The notes under the pieces are model-generated. The model was not told the origin of the DNA, ran no database searches, and worked only from the letters and a program-made list of their open reading frames with translations. From CAWFGW01 sp963849955 (GTDB taxonomy: Bacteria; Bacteroidota; Bacteroidia; Cytophagales; JAAEPT01): 64,000 bases of DNA. Position numbers and translations under genes: made by a program. The DNA lies in the NCBI GenBank assembly GCA_963849955.1, contig CAWKJU010000009.1, forward strand, positions 558,001 to 622,000. The letters are read 5' to 3'. Below, in pieces: positions 26,163-35,838 of this stretch (positions are counted from its first letter, which is position 1; every line of letters begins with the position of its first letter).

Positions 26163-26615
26163 ATGGGAGACAAACAAACAAAGTTAGTGCTCGCAGATGA
26201 TGATTTAGATGACTGCATTTTTTTTAATGAAGTGTTAGAGGAGCTGCCTTTAGCAACCTCGTTATTAACCGTAAATGATGGGATGGATTTAATGCAATAC
26301 CTCAGTGATGAAAAAGAAAATCTGCCTGATGCTATTTTTCTTGACATCAATATGCCAAGAAAAAGTGGCGTGGAGTGTTTAATAGAGATAAAAAAGGATC
26401 AAAAATTAAAACAACTACCTATAATCATTATTTCTACTTGTTTAGATCAAGAAACCCCAAAATTATTTTTAAATAATGGTGCTGATTATTTTATTCGTAA
26501 ACCTTCCGAATTTCACGAATTAAAACACTTGATTCATCAGGCTATTATATTAGCTAATTCATTGGAAAAGAAGGACAATTTTTTTATACTAAATGACTTA
26601 CCTAATCACTTATAA
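26163..26615 (+). CDS. Single-domain response regulator (CheY/Rcp1-like)
   Basis: The 150-residue receiver has the acidic pocket (LVLADDDLDD), phospho-acceptor Asp61 in IFLDINMPRKSG, a switch Ser/Thr in IIISTC and Lys in FIRKPSEF. No output domain follows, so it signals by protein contact. It is directly abutted by the CheB-CheR-kinase gene (no intervening bases), which almost certainly phosphorylates it. The DLDD and insertion pattern resembles receiver proteins partnered with phytochrome-type kinases. Confidence 0.93.
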   Translation: MGDKQTKLVLADDDLDDCIFFNEVLEELPLATSLLTVNDGMDLMQYLSDEKENLPDAIFLDINMPRKSGVECLIEIKKDQKLKQLPIIIISTCLDQETPKLFLNNGADYFIRKPSEFHELKHLIHQAIILANSLEKKDNFFILNDLPNHL

Positions 26616-29600
26616 ATGAGTTCTGATGAAATTATTGACGAGGTAAATAACTCCGCTAGTAAAAATTCGTGTACATATCCTGTAGTTGGCGTAGGAGCAT
26701 CAGCTGGTGGTTTAGATGCTTTTAAAAAAATCTTTAACGCCATTCCTGTAAATTCAGGGGTAGCTTATGTGGTAATGCAACACCTGAAGTCTAGCCCTAA
26801 AAGTATCTTGTCAGAATTACTTCAAAAAGCCACCAACATACCAGTAATAGAAATTACGGATAGCATATCTATAGAACCAAACCATATCTATGTTACCCCT
26901 AACAACAAACAACTTTTAGTAAAAAACAACACCTTACACCTCTCTCCTAGAAAAAACTCTGACAGGCTTAATACGCTTATTAATGATTTTTTTATTTCGT
27001 TAGCTAATAATTATCAGAAGACTGCTATTGGGGTGATATTATCAGGTACAGGTACCGATGGAACAGCAGGGTTAAGAGCTATTAAAGAAAATGGTGGACT
27101 CACTTTTGCCCAAGATGAAACTACAGCAGCTTATGATAACATGCCAAAAAATGCGATTCAAGAAGGCGTTGTGGACTACATCTATCCTCCAGAAAAAATA
27201 GCTCAGAAAATTTTTGAAGTAGTAAATAAAGAAGATTATTCTAAAGGTTTAAATGAACATCCTGACGTACAAGAAGCGCATATCTTTAAACAAATAATCA
27301 CTTTTTTACGCCTTAGAAAAGGCATAGACTTTACTTATTATAAGCAAACGACTATTCGCAGAAGAATCCTTCGAAGAATGGATTTGAATAAATTAAGTGA
27401 CCTTTCCCTTTACCTTCAATATTTAAGAAACCATAAAGAAGAAGTTAGCCTTCTTTATCAAGATTTATTAATTCCGGTAACCTCATTCTTTCGCGACCCT
27501 TCTAGCTTCAATTATTTATGCAAAACTATTTTTCCTAAAATAATAAATAACAAAGCAGAAGGTGAAGTAATTCGAATATGGATAGCTGGCTGTAGTACGG
27601 GGCAAGAGGCCTATTCGGTAGCTATTTGTCTTACAGAAATTATAAAAGACAAAAATATAAAAATACAACTCTTTGCAACTGACATTAGTGAACCAGCAAT
27701 TGCTAAAGCCAGAAGTGGGTTATATACAAAAAATGAAATTGAAAACATTAGTAATAAACGTTTAAAAGAGTTTTTTAAAAAGACCAATACGGGTTATCAG
27801 ATTAACAGAAATATTCGAAACACTTGTGTCTTTTCTACTCACAATTTCATAGTAGATCCACCCTTCAGTAGAATTGACTTTTTAAGTTGTCGCAATGTAT
27901 TGATTTATATGGAAGCTTATCTGCAAAAAAAAGCACTTACGGGCTTCCACTATTCTCTAAACCCGAACGGGTATATGCTACTTGGTAAGTCCGAAACGAT
28001 CAGTAGCGTGCCCGATTTGTTTTCAAATTTTATGAAGACAGAAAAATTATACGTTCGCAAAGATGTTTCTGGAAAAACATTGCATATTGAGAGTCAATAC
28101 TCTGAACAGCACAACACCAAACCAACTACCCCAATTCCCATGAATGAAACTAATCGAATTGATTACCAAAAAACTACGGACGATATAGTTTTAAGTAAAT
28201 ACAGTTCACCAGGTGTTGTAGTGAATGAAGCGTGGGATATAGTACACTTTCGAAGTTACACAGGCAATTATTTAGAACTTTCACCAGGGAAACCTAGTTT
28301 AAACATTTTAAAACTAGCCAAGGGAGGCCTATCATTTGAACTTAGAAATCTACTCCATAAGGCAAAAAACGAATCAAGTAGTGTCTCGAAAGAAAATATT
28401 TCATTCGAAATAAATGGCGAAATGTCGTTATTAACAATCGAAGCTATTCCTTTACCCAATACAATAGATCCTCATTACCTGGTTCTATTCCATAAAAATA
28501 CTCCATCCGGTTTATCTTCTTCCAAAGAGAAGTCAAAAAAATCTCACAAAACTAAATTGGATGATAAAGACCTTCGCATCATCAATCTTGAAAAAGAACT
28601 TGAACAAGCTCGTGAGGATATGCGAAGGATTACCGAAGATCAAGAGTCTATTAATGAAGAATTACAAAGTGCCAACGAAGAACTCCTAAGCAGTAGTGAA
28701 GAGTTACAAAGTTTAAATGAAGAGTTGGAAACTGGTAAGGAAGAACTACAAAGTACCAATGAAGAATTAACGGTAATGAATCAGGAGATGGGAGACCTAA
28801 TCTCTCAACTCAAAGAAGAAAAAAAGTACGTTCAGGCAATAGTAGAAACCACACGTACCCCATTGTTAGTCCTAGATAAACAACTACGCGTGAAGTCAGC
28901 GAATGCTGCTTATTATAAAACTTTTCGAAGCAACGAAGCTGAAACTGAGGGAAAGTTAATTTATGAGTTGGGTAATCATCAATGGAATATTGCCACACTA
29001 AAAGAGGGTCTGGAAAAAATATTACCTGAAAAATCGAAGCTTAATGATTATGAAGTAAATCACAACTTTGTAAACATAGGCGAAAGAATTATGCTACTAA
29101 ATGCCCGGGAGCTAATAAGAGAAAACTCGGATGATAAATTAATCTTATTAACTATAGATGATATTACTGAACTGCGATTAGCAGAATATGATAAAGTTGC
29201 TCGCATCCACATGGAGTTTATCGCTGATAACATGCCGCAAAAGGTGTGGACAGCTGATGCTAATGGAAACGTCAATTATTTCAATAAATCATGGTTAGAA
29301 TATACAGGGCTTTCCTTTAAAGATCTAAAAGACTGGGGCTGGAAAAAAACTGTTCATCCAGACGATTGGGAAGAAAATAAACGGCTGTGGCAACATTCTA
29401 TTGATACAGGCGAGGATTTTGAGTTGGAACATCGCTTTATGGATAAGGACGGTAACTACATTTGGCATTTAAGCCGTGGAGTTGCGTTTAAAGATGAGAA
29501 CCAAAAAGTGAAGTTGTGGGTAGGAACGAATACAGAAATACAAACCCATAAAGAATACAACAACATGTTGGAAAATGAGGTTTTGAAGCGCACTAAAGAT

Positions 29601-30365
29601 TTGAGAAATGCGAATTTAAAACTTGAAAGTAATAATCAGACATTGTTAAAAATAAATAAAGAATTAGAATCATTCGCTTACATTTCAAGCCACGACTTAC
29701 AGGAACCACTTCGGAAAATTCAGTTTTTGGCCTCCCGTATTTCTGAAAAAGAATCTGATAATTTATCTAAAACTGGCAGAGATTTGTTTCACCGCATGCA
29801 CAAATCGGCTAAAAGAATGCAGTCACTAATTCAAGATTTATTAACCTATTCCAGAACGGCTGCTAAAAAAGAGGAGTTTGAAATTACTGATTTAAATCAA
29901 ATCATTGCTGATGTACAGGAAGATTTTAGTCAAAAAATCCTAGATTCAGGTGCTATTATTGAGACGCAACTTTCAATAGCTAACGTCATCCCTTTTCAAT
30001 TTAATCAGTTATTCAGTAACCTAATTAGTAACTCGTTAAAGTTCCAAAGTAAAAAACGAACTCCCAAAATTCAAATCAGCAGTGAAGTAATAAAAGGTGA
30101 GAACTGTAACTTACAAAAGCTTAAACCAAAACAATGGTATTGTCATATTACGTATTCGGATAATGGCATTGGGTTTGAACCAGAATTTAGTGACAAAATT
30201 TTTGAGGTATTTAAACGCCTCCACAATAATGAAAACTATCCAGGAACAGGTATCGGCTTAGCTATTGTGAAAAAAATTGTCGATAGTCACGAAGGAGTAA
30301 TTGAAGTAACAAGTGAATTAGATATAGGCGTTACGTTTGACATTTACCTACCTCATGTAAAGTGA
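26616..30365 (+). CDS. CheB-CheR-PAS-PAS-histidine kinase fusion
   Basis: This 1249-residue sensory protein fuses several domains. A CheB methylesterase (about 20-210) has catalytic Ser29 (GASAGG), His56 (VMQHL) and Asp148 (GTGTDGT). A CheR methyltransferase (about 220-490) has TTIRRRILRRM and the SAM site IWIAGCSTGQEAYSVA. A Glu-rich coiled coil spans about 635-730. Two PAS domains follow (about 735-850 and 865-985, the second with WLEYTGLS and HPDDWEENK). A HisKA box (SSHDLQEPLRK, His near 1026) and a HATPase (NLISNSLKFQ, GTGIGLAIVKK) end it. No methyl-accepting protein or flagellar gene is nearby, so the methylation target is unknown. It likely phosphorylates the upstream single receiver. 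Confidence 0.95.
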   Translation: MSSDEIIDEVNNSASKNSCTYPVVGVGASAGGLDAFKKIFNAIPVNSGVAYVVMQHLKSSPKSILSELLQKATNIPVIEITDSISIEPNHIYVTPNNKQLLVKNNTLHLSPRKNSDRLNTLINDFFISLANNYQKTAIGVILSGTGTDGTAGLRAIKENGGLTFAQDETTAAYDNMPKNAIQEGVVDYIYPPEKIAQKIFEVVNKEDYSKGLNEHPDVQEAHIFKQIITFLRLRKGIDFTYYKQTTIRRRILRRMDLNKLSDLSLYLQYLRNHKEEVSLLYQDLLIPVTSFFRDPSSFNYLCKTIFPKIINNKAEGEVIRIWIAGCSTGQEAYSVAICLTEIIKDKNIKIQLFATDISEPAIAKARSGLYTKNEIENISNKRLKEFFKKTNTGYQINRNIRNTCVFSTHNFIVDPPFSRIDFLSCRNVLIYMEAYLQKKALTGFHYSLNPNGYMLLGKSETISSVPDLFSNFMKTEKLYVRKDVSGKTLHIESQYSEQHNTKPTTPIPMNETNRIDYQKTTDDIVLSKYSSPGVVVNEAWDIVHFRSYTGNYLELSPGKPSLNILKLAKGGLSFELRNLLHKAKNESSSVSKENISFEINGEMSLLTIEAIPLPNTIDPHYLVLFHKNTPSGLSSSKEKSKKSHKTKLDDKDLRIINLEKELEQAREDMRRITEDQESINEELQSANEELLSSSEELQSLNEELETGKEELQSTNEELTVMNQEMGDLISQLKEEKKYVQAIVETTRTPLLVLDKQLRVKSANAAYYKTFRSNEAETEGKLIYELGNHQWNIATLKEGLEKILPEKSKLNDYEVNHNFVNIGERIMLLNARELIRENSDDKLILLTIDDITELRLAEYDKVARIHMEFIADNMPQKVWTADANGNVNYFNKSWLEYTGLSFKDLKDWGWKKTVHPDDWEENKRLWQHSIDTGEDFELEHRFMDKDGNYIWHLSRGVAFKDENQKVKLWVGTNTEIQTHKEYNNMLENEVLKRTKDLRNANLKLESNNQTLLKINKELESFAYISSHDLQEPLRKIQFLASRISEKESDNLSKTGRDLFHRMHKSAKRMQSLIQDLLTYSRTAAKKEEFEITDLNQIIADVQEDFSQKILDSGAIIETQLSIANVIPFQFNQLFSNLISNSLKFQSKKRTPKIQISSEVIKGENCNLQKLKPKQWYCHITYSDNGIGFEPEFSDKIFEVFKRLHNNENYPGTGIGLAIVKKIVDSHEGVIEVTSELDIGVTFDIYLPHVK

Positions 30366-30406
30366 GCCACACAAATAATTTATTTTAACCAATAGGGCTA
30401 CTTGTA

Positions 30407-30799
30407 TTATGCCCCTAAGATCTTCTTGATATCTGGTCGGAAATAATTTTCTCCTTTAAGTATCTTTCCATCTTCTCTAAAAATTGGGTTACCATTCGCA
30501 TCGAGTTTGGACATGTTGCTACGTTGAATTTCATCAAACACTTCTTCTATTTTGTATTGCATGCCATGCCGAAGTATGGTGCCAAACAAAATATACATCA
30601 TATCACCTAAAGCATCGGCTACTTCTACTAAATCACCCTTTTCTGCAGCTGCTAAATATTCTTCATTCTCCTCCTGCATCAATTTAAATCGCAATTTAAT
30701 TTCTGCTTCGGATAGCTCAACAGTCGGAGCTTCATTATTACCGGTCTTAAATACTTCGTGAAATTCTTTTACAAGGTTTATTTTATCAATTAATGACAT
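30407..30799 (-). CDS. MazG-like nucleotide pyrophosphohydrolase
   Basis: This 130-residue all-alpha NTP pyrophosphatase shows the metal-binding signature LMQEENEEYLAAAE followed by VEVADALGDMMYILFG. The product is MazG/phosphoribosyl-ATP-pyrophosphatase-like. It probably hydrolyses non-canonical or excess NTPs to NMP and pyrophosphate; the exact substrate is open. It is preceded by the dispersed repeat at 30805-30898 and is convergent with the kinase gene. Confidence 0.85.
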   Translation of the reverse strand: MSLIDKINLVKEFHEVFKTGNNEAPTVELSEAEIKLRFKLMQEENEEYLAAAEKGDLVEVADALGDMMYILFGTILRHGMQYKIEEVFDEIQRSNMSKLDANGNPIFREDGKILKGENYFRPDIKKILGA

Positions 30800-30804
30800 A
30801 AGGT

Positions 30805-30898
30805 GAGTATTGAGTAGTGAATTAGATATGAGATGTACAACTTAAGATATCTGAAAGTTAATATACAATTTTTTTATTTCTTGATTCCTGACTCTTGC
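30805..30898. repeat. Second copy of the GAGTATTGAG intergenic repeat
   Basis: GAGTATTGAGTAGTGA (30805-30820) matches 15 of 16 bases of 12198-12213. TTCTTGATTCCTGACTCTTG (30878-30897) resembles the right part of the first copy. The copy fills the gap between two leftward genes in the same orientation as the first. Confidence 0.6.
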
Positions 30899-30912
30899 TT
30901 ATAGTCTACTAA

Positions 30913-32772
30913 TTAATCAAAAAACCGCCAATTGAACCCCAGTTCCATCACACGCCTTTGTCCATAATAATATGGAGTCACAAAATAGCCTGGTTGAAAC
31001 AGCCCCTGCGTGACTTGCGGAATTTTTAAGAATATCCGTGCATTTTTAACTTTAATGCTTACAAAAACATCTGCCCATGTATAAGCTTTTAACTCGAAAT
31101 CATCTTGCAAATAAAACTGTTGAATATAGGGCATGTATGCATCAGCATAATATTTACCTCGTGAGTAAATATCAATTCCCAGCATCAGCAAATAATGTTT
31201 TGCTCGCGGTCGGGTTCGAAAGGAAAGTTGTAAATGGTTAAAATAGGCTGGCATACGAATGATAGATTGATTTGAAGTAGTTCCAAAGATCGCATGGTCA
31301 ATAACATAAAACTTCCCAATGTTTGTTTGTGCCTTCACTCCAAGTTTTGTGGTGGAAATAGTACCATTGTATTGTGTTGGCAACACATTTTGATTAAAAT
31401 AAATATAGTCTTTGTTTAATAAATACGATCCGTATACTTGCGCCTTCAACGAGTGATAATGATACTTTGCTTTTGCTTTCAACTCAATTTGAGTGGTATT
31501 GTTAAAATTGGTATTCCATCCAAAGTGGTTGTTATAAGTGGTATCCACCAATGCTGATGGTGGGGCCACCACGTAGTTAAAATCTAAATCTAAAAAGGTT
31601 GACTTTAAGGAATTTTGAGACAACACATACCCATCTGCTGATACCTCACCCCCCAATGTCAATGTGGCTTTTTTCCATAAATTACGCTGAAGTGCTCCCC
31701 CTACGTACACTTCTTTGCCTTCATTCAATTGAAATTCTGAGGAGTCAATATTCCGTTTGTAATTGTAATTACGGTATTTAACATATCCCATATAAAAAAA
31801 ATCTAAGAACGTACCTTTTAGTCCTAGCTTATTTTCATACACTGTGAAAGCAGTTGAATCCATTACTCCGGTGCTATCAAAGTTAACCGCGGGATAAAAA
31901 TCATTATAGGTCAATCCTGATAACTCTAATCGATTTATGTTTTGCTCCGTTGAGATATAAATATTTCTTCTCCGCTCCCGATCAAACGTATGGAATAATT
32001 GTAAACTACCCGCTGAGTCGATTGATAAATGATGGTACAAATGATAGTTGGCTCTACGGTCTTGAGAGGAAACGTTAGAGAGGTTCATCTGCATAAAATC
32101 AAAGAATAAACTATCTCTTGGTATAGTTCCTCCATCATCAAAAATACCACCTGATTCGAAGAGTTGATAATCATAATATTTAAAATTGGCTAACAAACGA
32201 TAATGGTTATTAAGCGCTCTTAAACTTGTAAAAAGAGTTGCGGCATAAGCATCCACATATTCATTGTTGGGTCCTCCCCCCCCTATTTGATGGTTTGCAC
32301 CAATGCGGGTTAAGCGAAAACCTACATTGAAGTTTTCTGTGGCACTTCGGCTAAACTGGGCGTCAAAATATTCTTGTTTGTTAAAATTTTGGTAGTAGGT
32401 TAACTCCGAATAAGGTGACTTTGTATCAAAATAACGTACTTCATCATTTTGATAAGCAAACCTGTTGGTGTTTGGCATTCCTAATTGCACACCGGTTATT
32501 TTCTGAGCAGTCGGGAAAATTTCCTTTTGAGGACTACCTAAAGCTCCCAGGTTTTGGTATGGAATACCATCGGTATAGGTAAAGTTATAGATGTGATGAA
32601 AGTCTAGCGTTGTATCTAGCTGATGCCGTGTGGAATCATTAAACATCACTTCCCTTTCGTAATAAAAGTCAGTGGAATGGGTGCCATAAATTGCCTTAGT
32701 GGTATCATCTAAGATCTGGGAATATCCTAGCTGAGCAAAAAAAACAATTAGATACAGTAACTTATTCCTCAC
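30913..32772 (-). CDS. Putative outer-membrane porin (Porin_10 family)
   Basis: The 619-residue protein has a signal peptide (about 1-18) and a long beta-strand-rich body with alternating aromatic residues (SELTYYQNFNKQEYFDAQF, YRLLANFKYYDYQLF, LQLSFRTRPRAKHYLLML) typical of the Bacteroidota putative porin family. It ends with strand MELGFNWRFFD. The start is GTG at 32772 and overlaps the end of lpxK by 11 bases. It is followed by the repeat element and the MazG gene. The transported solute is unknown. Co-transcription with lpxK fits an outer-membrane theme. Confidence 0.82.
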   Translation of the reverse strand: MRNKLLYLIVFFAQLGYSQILDDTTKAIYGTHSTDFYYEREVMFNDSTRHQLDTTLDFHHIYNFTYTDGIPYQNLGALGSPQKEIFPTAQKITGVQLGMPNTNRFAYQNDEVRYFDTKSPYSELTYYQNFNKQEYFDAQFSRSATENFNVGFRLTRIGANHQIGGGGPNNEYVDAYAATLFTSLRALNNHYRLLANFKYYDYQLFESGGIFDDGGTIPRDSLFFDFMQMNLSNVSSQDRRANYHLYHHLSIDSAGSLQLFHTFDRERRRNIYISTEQNINRLELSGLTYNDFYPAVNFDSTGVMDSTAFTVYENKLGLKGTFLDFFYMGYVKYRNYNYKRNIDSSEFQLNEGKEVYVGGALQRNLWKKATLTLGGEVSADGYVLSQNSLKSTFLDLDFNYVVAPPSALVDTTYNNHFGWNTNFNNTTQIELKAKAKYHYHSLKAQVYGSYLLNKDYIYFNQNVLPTQYNGTISTTKLGVKAQTNIGKFYVIDHAIFGTTSNQSIIRMPAYFNHLQLSFRTRPRAKHYLLMLGIDIYSRGKYYADAYMPYIQQFYLQDDFELKAYTWADVFVSIKVKNARIFLKIPQVTQGLFQPGYFVTPYYYGQRRVMELGFNWRFFD

Positions 32773-33808
32773 CGATTTTACTTTTCAAACTTTCTAAGAA
32801 AGTGGTTTCTCCTTCGATAAACTTCACTCCAATAGGAATAAAACACAAAGGTAATCCTTCCAACGCATCTTTCAACTCTATCGCTTGTAATCGCACAAAA
32901 TCTTTTTCTGTTGTCACGATTACTGGGTTTTTAGCTTCATGAATTTCATACAATACTCTCAAAGCATCAATATCCTGCACCCTGTACCAATGATGATCGG
33001 GGTAAAACAGCGAATCAACTACATGATATTGCTGCGCTAACTGGTCTTCAAACTGTTCGTTTTGAGCAATACCACTAAAAACAATTATTGGTCTATTCTC
33101 AATGGGGACACCTACTTCTTGGAATTGTTCTATAGCTGTAAAAAAAACTTCCGCATGGGTATATTTTAAAATTAATTTTTCTACTTCCTTACGTTTTGTT
33201 TCAGGCAAATCATGTGGGCACTTTGACACAATCACCACATCAGCCCGCTGAGCTCCCGATCGCGGTTCACGTAAAAAACCAAAAGGCAGCATAAAATCAG
33301 CAGTAAACAAATTATTATAGTCCGTAATCAATATGTTAAACGCAGGCTTTACCGATCGGTGTTGATAGGCATCATCCAGAATAACTATGTTGGTTTCCGG
33401 ATATACATACATAATACTAGGTATCGCTGTAACACGGTCCTCTCCAACCGCTACACGTATTTTTCGACCGTAAGTTTGTCGATACATCATGGGCTCATCG
33501 CCAATTTCTTTCGGTTGTGTTTTAGCATTTGCTAACAAAAAACCTTTAGTTATGCGTTTATAACCCCGGCTTAACACTGCTACTTTATATTCCTCAATAA
33601 ATTGATTAATTAAGTAGATCACAAATGGTGTTTTACCAGTTCCACCAGCTCGAAGGTTACCCACAGAGATGACAAAAGGTTCAAATTCAACGGACTTAAA
33701 AAACTTCACATCAAACAAATAATTTCTCAAACGAATGATTAATCCATATAATAAAGTTATGGGAATTAATATTGGTGATAATATAAGTTGCAGCGTTTTT
33801 AGTTTCAT
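32762..33808 (-). CDS. lpxK: Tetraacyldisaccharide 4'-kinase
   Basis: LpxK phosphorylates the lipid A precursor at the 4' position in the inner membrane. The 348-residue product starts with an N-terminal membrane anchor (LILSPILIPITLLYGLII). The Walker A motif GNLRAGGTGKTPFV follows, then VLSRGYKR, EIGDEPMMYRQ and DDAYQHRSVK, all family hallmarks. It is divergent from the Nif3-like gene, an arrangement common in Bacteroidota as I recall. The stop lies inside the next gene's start. Confidence 0.95.
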   Translation of the reverse strand: MKLKTLQLILSPILIPITLLYGLIIRLRNYLFDVKFFKSVEFEPFVISVGNLRAGGTGKTPFVIYLINQFIEEYKVAVLSRGYKRITKGFLLANAKTQPKEIGDEPMMYRQTYGRKIRVAVGEDRVTAIPSIMYVYPETNIVILDDAYQHRSVKPAFNILITDYNNLFTADFMLPFGFLREPRSGAQRADVVIVSKCPHDLPETKRKEVEKLILKYTHAEVFFTAIEQFQEVGVPIENRPIIVFSGIAQNEQFEDQLAQQYHVVDSLFYPDHHWYRVQDIDALRVLYEIHEAKNPVIVTTEKDFVRLQAIELKDALEGLPLCFIPIGVKFIEGETTFLESLKSKIGEE

Positions 33809-33880
33809 CTTCCCTGCGAAGATACAGTTTTGATAAGAATGGTAATAAGGAAAGAATAATGAATAATTTTATATTTGCCT

Positions 33881-34978
33881 ATGACCAAAATTAAAGACAT
33901 CTGTAACCTGCTTGATTCGTATGCCCCACCGGCATTACAAGAGAGTTATGATAATGCAACATTAATCACTGGAAACCCTAAAGATGAGGTTAATGCCATC
34001 TTATTAACCTTAGATGCCACGGAGGAAATTGTTGATGAAGCCATTGAAACTGGTTGTAATTTAATTGTGGCTCATCACCCAATTGTTTTTAAAGGGTTAA
34101 AATCTTTTACAGGAAAAAACTATGTGGAGCGGACAATTATTAAGGCGATTCAAAACAACATTGCCATCTACGCTTGCCACACTAACCTTGATAATGTACA
34201 CACGGGTGTTAATAAAAAGATATGTGATGTACTGGGGCTTGTTAACACTAAAATACTTGCACCAAAATCAGGCACATTAAAAAAGCTCACGGTATTTGTA
34301 CCCAAAGAAAACACCGAAACACTACTTCAAGCACTTTATAAAGCGGGAGCTGGACAATTGGGCAACTACAAAAACTGTAGTTTTAGAACGGAAGGTATGG
34401 GTGTTTTTGAACCCAATGAAGCAGCAACACCCTATAAAGGCGAAAAAAACAAAGTTGAACAAGTACTCGAAAATCGAGTAGAGGTCCTTTTACCTACTTA
34501 CGCAGAAGGAAATGTGCTAAATGCGATGTTCCAAAACCATCCGTATGAAGAAGTAGCCTATTATTTACAATCCCTTGATAATAAAAATCAAGAAATTGGT
34601 TCTGGCATGGTAGGTGAATTAAAAGAAGCAATACCCACTGAAGCATTTTTTAACCACCTTAAATCTGCCATGAACTTAATCACTTTTAAACATACCAAAC
34701 CTACTTCTGCTACCATTAAAAAAGTAGCTGTATGTGGTGGTGCTGGTAGTTTTTTATTACGCAATGCCATATCAAAAAATGCCGATATATTTATCAGCTC
34801 CGACTTTAAATACCATGAGTTTTTTGATGCCGAAAACAAAATTATTATTGCCGACATTGGACACTATGAAAGTGAAGTGTTCACAAAAGATTTATTTTCA
34901 GAAATTATTAGTAAAAAATTCACTAATATTGCAGTCCGTTTGTCAAAGGCAAATACTAACCCAATAGTTTATTCATAG
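33881..34978 (+). CDS. Nif3-like dinuclear metal-centre protein
   Basis: The product is 365 residues from the ATG at 33881 (a TTG two codons earlier is less likely). Metal ligands are visible in LIVAHHPIVFKG, the segment ACHTNLDNVHTGVNK and ADIGHYESE. A CutA-like insertion in the middle (TVFVPKENTETLLQAL, HPYEEVAYYL) marks the long YqfO-type form. The family was once called GTP cyclohydrolase I type 2, but its biological role is unsettled. It is followed after one base by the zinc-ribbon gene, a widespread pairing. Confidence 0.92.
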   Translation: MTKIKDICNLLDSYAPPALQESYDNATLITGNPKDEVNAILLTLDATEEIVDEAIETGCNLIVAHHPIVFKGLKSFTGKNYVERTIIKAIQNNIAIYACHTNLDNVHTGVNKKICDVLGLVNTKILAPKSGTLKKLTVFVPKENTETLLQALYKAGAGQLGNYKNCSFRTEGMGVFEPNEAATPYKGEKNKVEQVLENRVEVLLPTYAEGNVLNAMFQNHPYEEVAYYLQSLDNKNQEIGSGMVGELKEAIPTEAFFNHLKSAMNLITFKHTKPTSATIKKVAVCGGAGSFLLRNAISKNADIFISSDFKYHEFFDAENKIIIADIGHYESEVFTKDLFSEIISKKFTNIAVRLSKANTNPIVYS

Positions 34979-34979
34979 T

Positions 34980-35756
34980 ATGGAAGCAGTTGAAAAGAAG
35001 CTAAAAGCACTTCAAAAACTACAAAGTATTGACTCTAAATTAGATGCAATTCTAAAAGTAAGAGGAGATTTACCTGAAGAAGTTCAGGACTTAGAAGACG
35101 AAATCGCAGGATATCAAACTCGTCTAAATAAATACACTACACAAGTAGAAGATTTAGAGCAGTTAATCGCTGACTCTAAAAAAGGAATTAAAGAAGCTGA
35201 AGCGTTAATTTTAAAATACGAAGAGCAGCAAATGAAAGTGAGAAACAATCGTGAATACGATGCGATCACTAAAGAAATTGAATTACAACGACTAGAAATT
35301 GAACTTCTTGGAAAGAAAATCAAAGAAGCTGAATTCAACATCGTTAAAAGAAAAGAAGAGTTGGATGCGATTAAAGCACAACTTGACGGCAGAACTGAAG
35401 ATTTAGAAAACAAGAAAAAGGAATTAACTACTATTGTTTCTGAAAGCGAAGGTGATGAGGAGAAGTTAAAAGCTGATCGTGAAAAAGCTGTCAAAAATAT
35501 CGAAGAGCGTTTATTAACTTCTTATGAAAAGCTAAGACAAAATGCTAGAAATGGTCTTGTCGTAGTTTCTGTGAAGAGAGATGCTTGTGGTGGTTGTTTT
35601 AACACCGTTCCCCCGCAACGTCAAGCCGACATTCGTGACATGAGAAAAATCATTGTTTGCGAGCACTGTGGTAGAATTCTTGCTGATGCTGAATTAATAG
35701 TAGAAGAAGAAAAACCAAAGAAGGCAAGAGCAAAAAAGAAAGAAACAGCTGAATAA
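34980..35756 (+). CDS. Coiled-coil protein with C4 zinc ribbon (zf-RING_7 family)
   Basis: The 258-residue protein is almost all coiled coil (residues 1-190, rich in Glu, Lys and Leu). A C4 zinc ribbon follows with CGGC (about 202-205) and CEHC (about 225-228). A basic KKARAKKKE tail ends it. It follows the Nif3-like gene with one intervening base. Members are widespread; one relative (CdsZ) has been linked to ribosome or translation control, but the function here is not shown by the sequence. A terminator hairpin follows within 50 bases, inside the start of the next gene. Confidence 0.88.
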   Translation: MEAVEKKLKALQKLQSIDSKLDAILKVRGDLPEEVQDLEDEIAGYQTRLNKYTTQVEDLEQLIADSKKGIKEAEALILKYEEQQMKVRNNREYDAITKEIELQRLEIELLGKKIKEAEFNIVKRKEELDAIKAQLDGRTEDLENKKKELTTIVSESEGDEEKLKADREKAVKNIEERLLTSYEKLRQNARNGLVVVSVKRDACGGCFNTVPPQRQADIRDMRKIIVCEHCGRILADAELIVEEEKPKKARAKKKETAE

Positions 35757-35801
35757 ACTCTTGTTTAAAAACACAAACAAATCTATCTCATATAGCTTTG
35801 C

Positions 35802-35838
35802 AAAAAGGATGGTCTATCTCGTATACCGTCCTTTTTTT
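35802..35838 (+). terminator. Intrinsic terminator overlapping the next gene's start codon
   Basis: AAAAAGGATGG (35802-35812) and CCGTCCTTTTT (35826-35836) pair over 11 bp (one T-G pair) and are followed by TT, with a 13-base loop. It comes 45 bases after the zinc-ribbon stop. The ATG at 35809-35811 lies in its ascending arm, so it may also control expression of the TPR gene. Confidence 0.75.

Noticed and set aside
30366..30406. Terminator between the kinase and MazG genes
   Set aside because: TAGGG/CCCTA can pair only over five bases with a bulge and no T-run.
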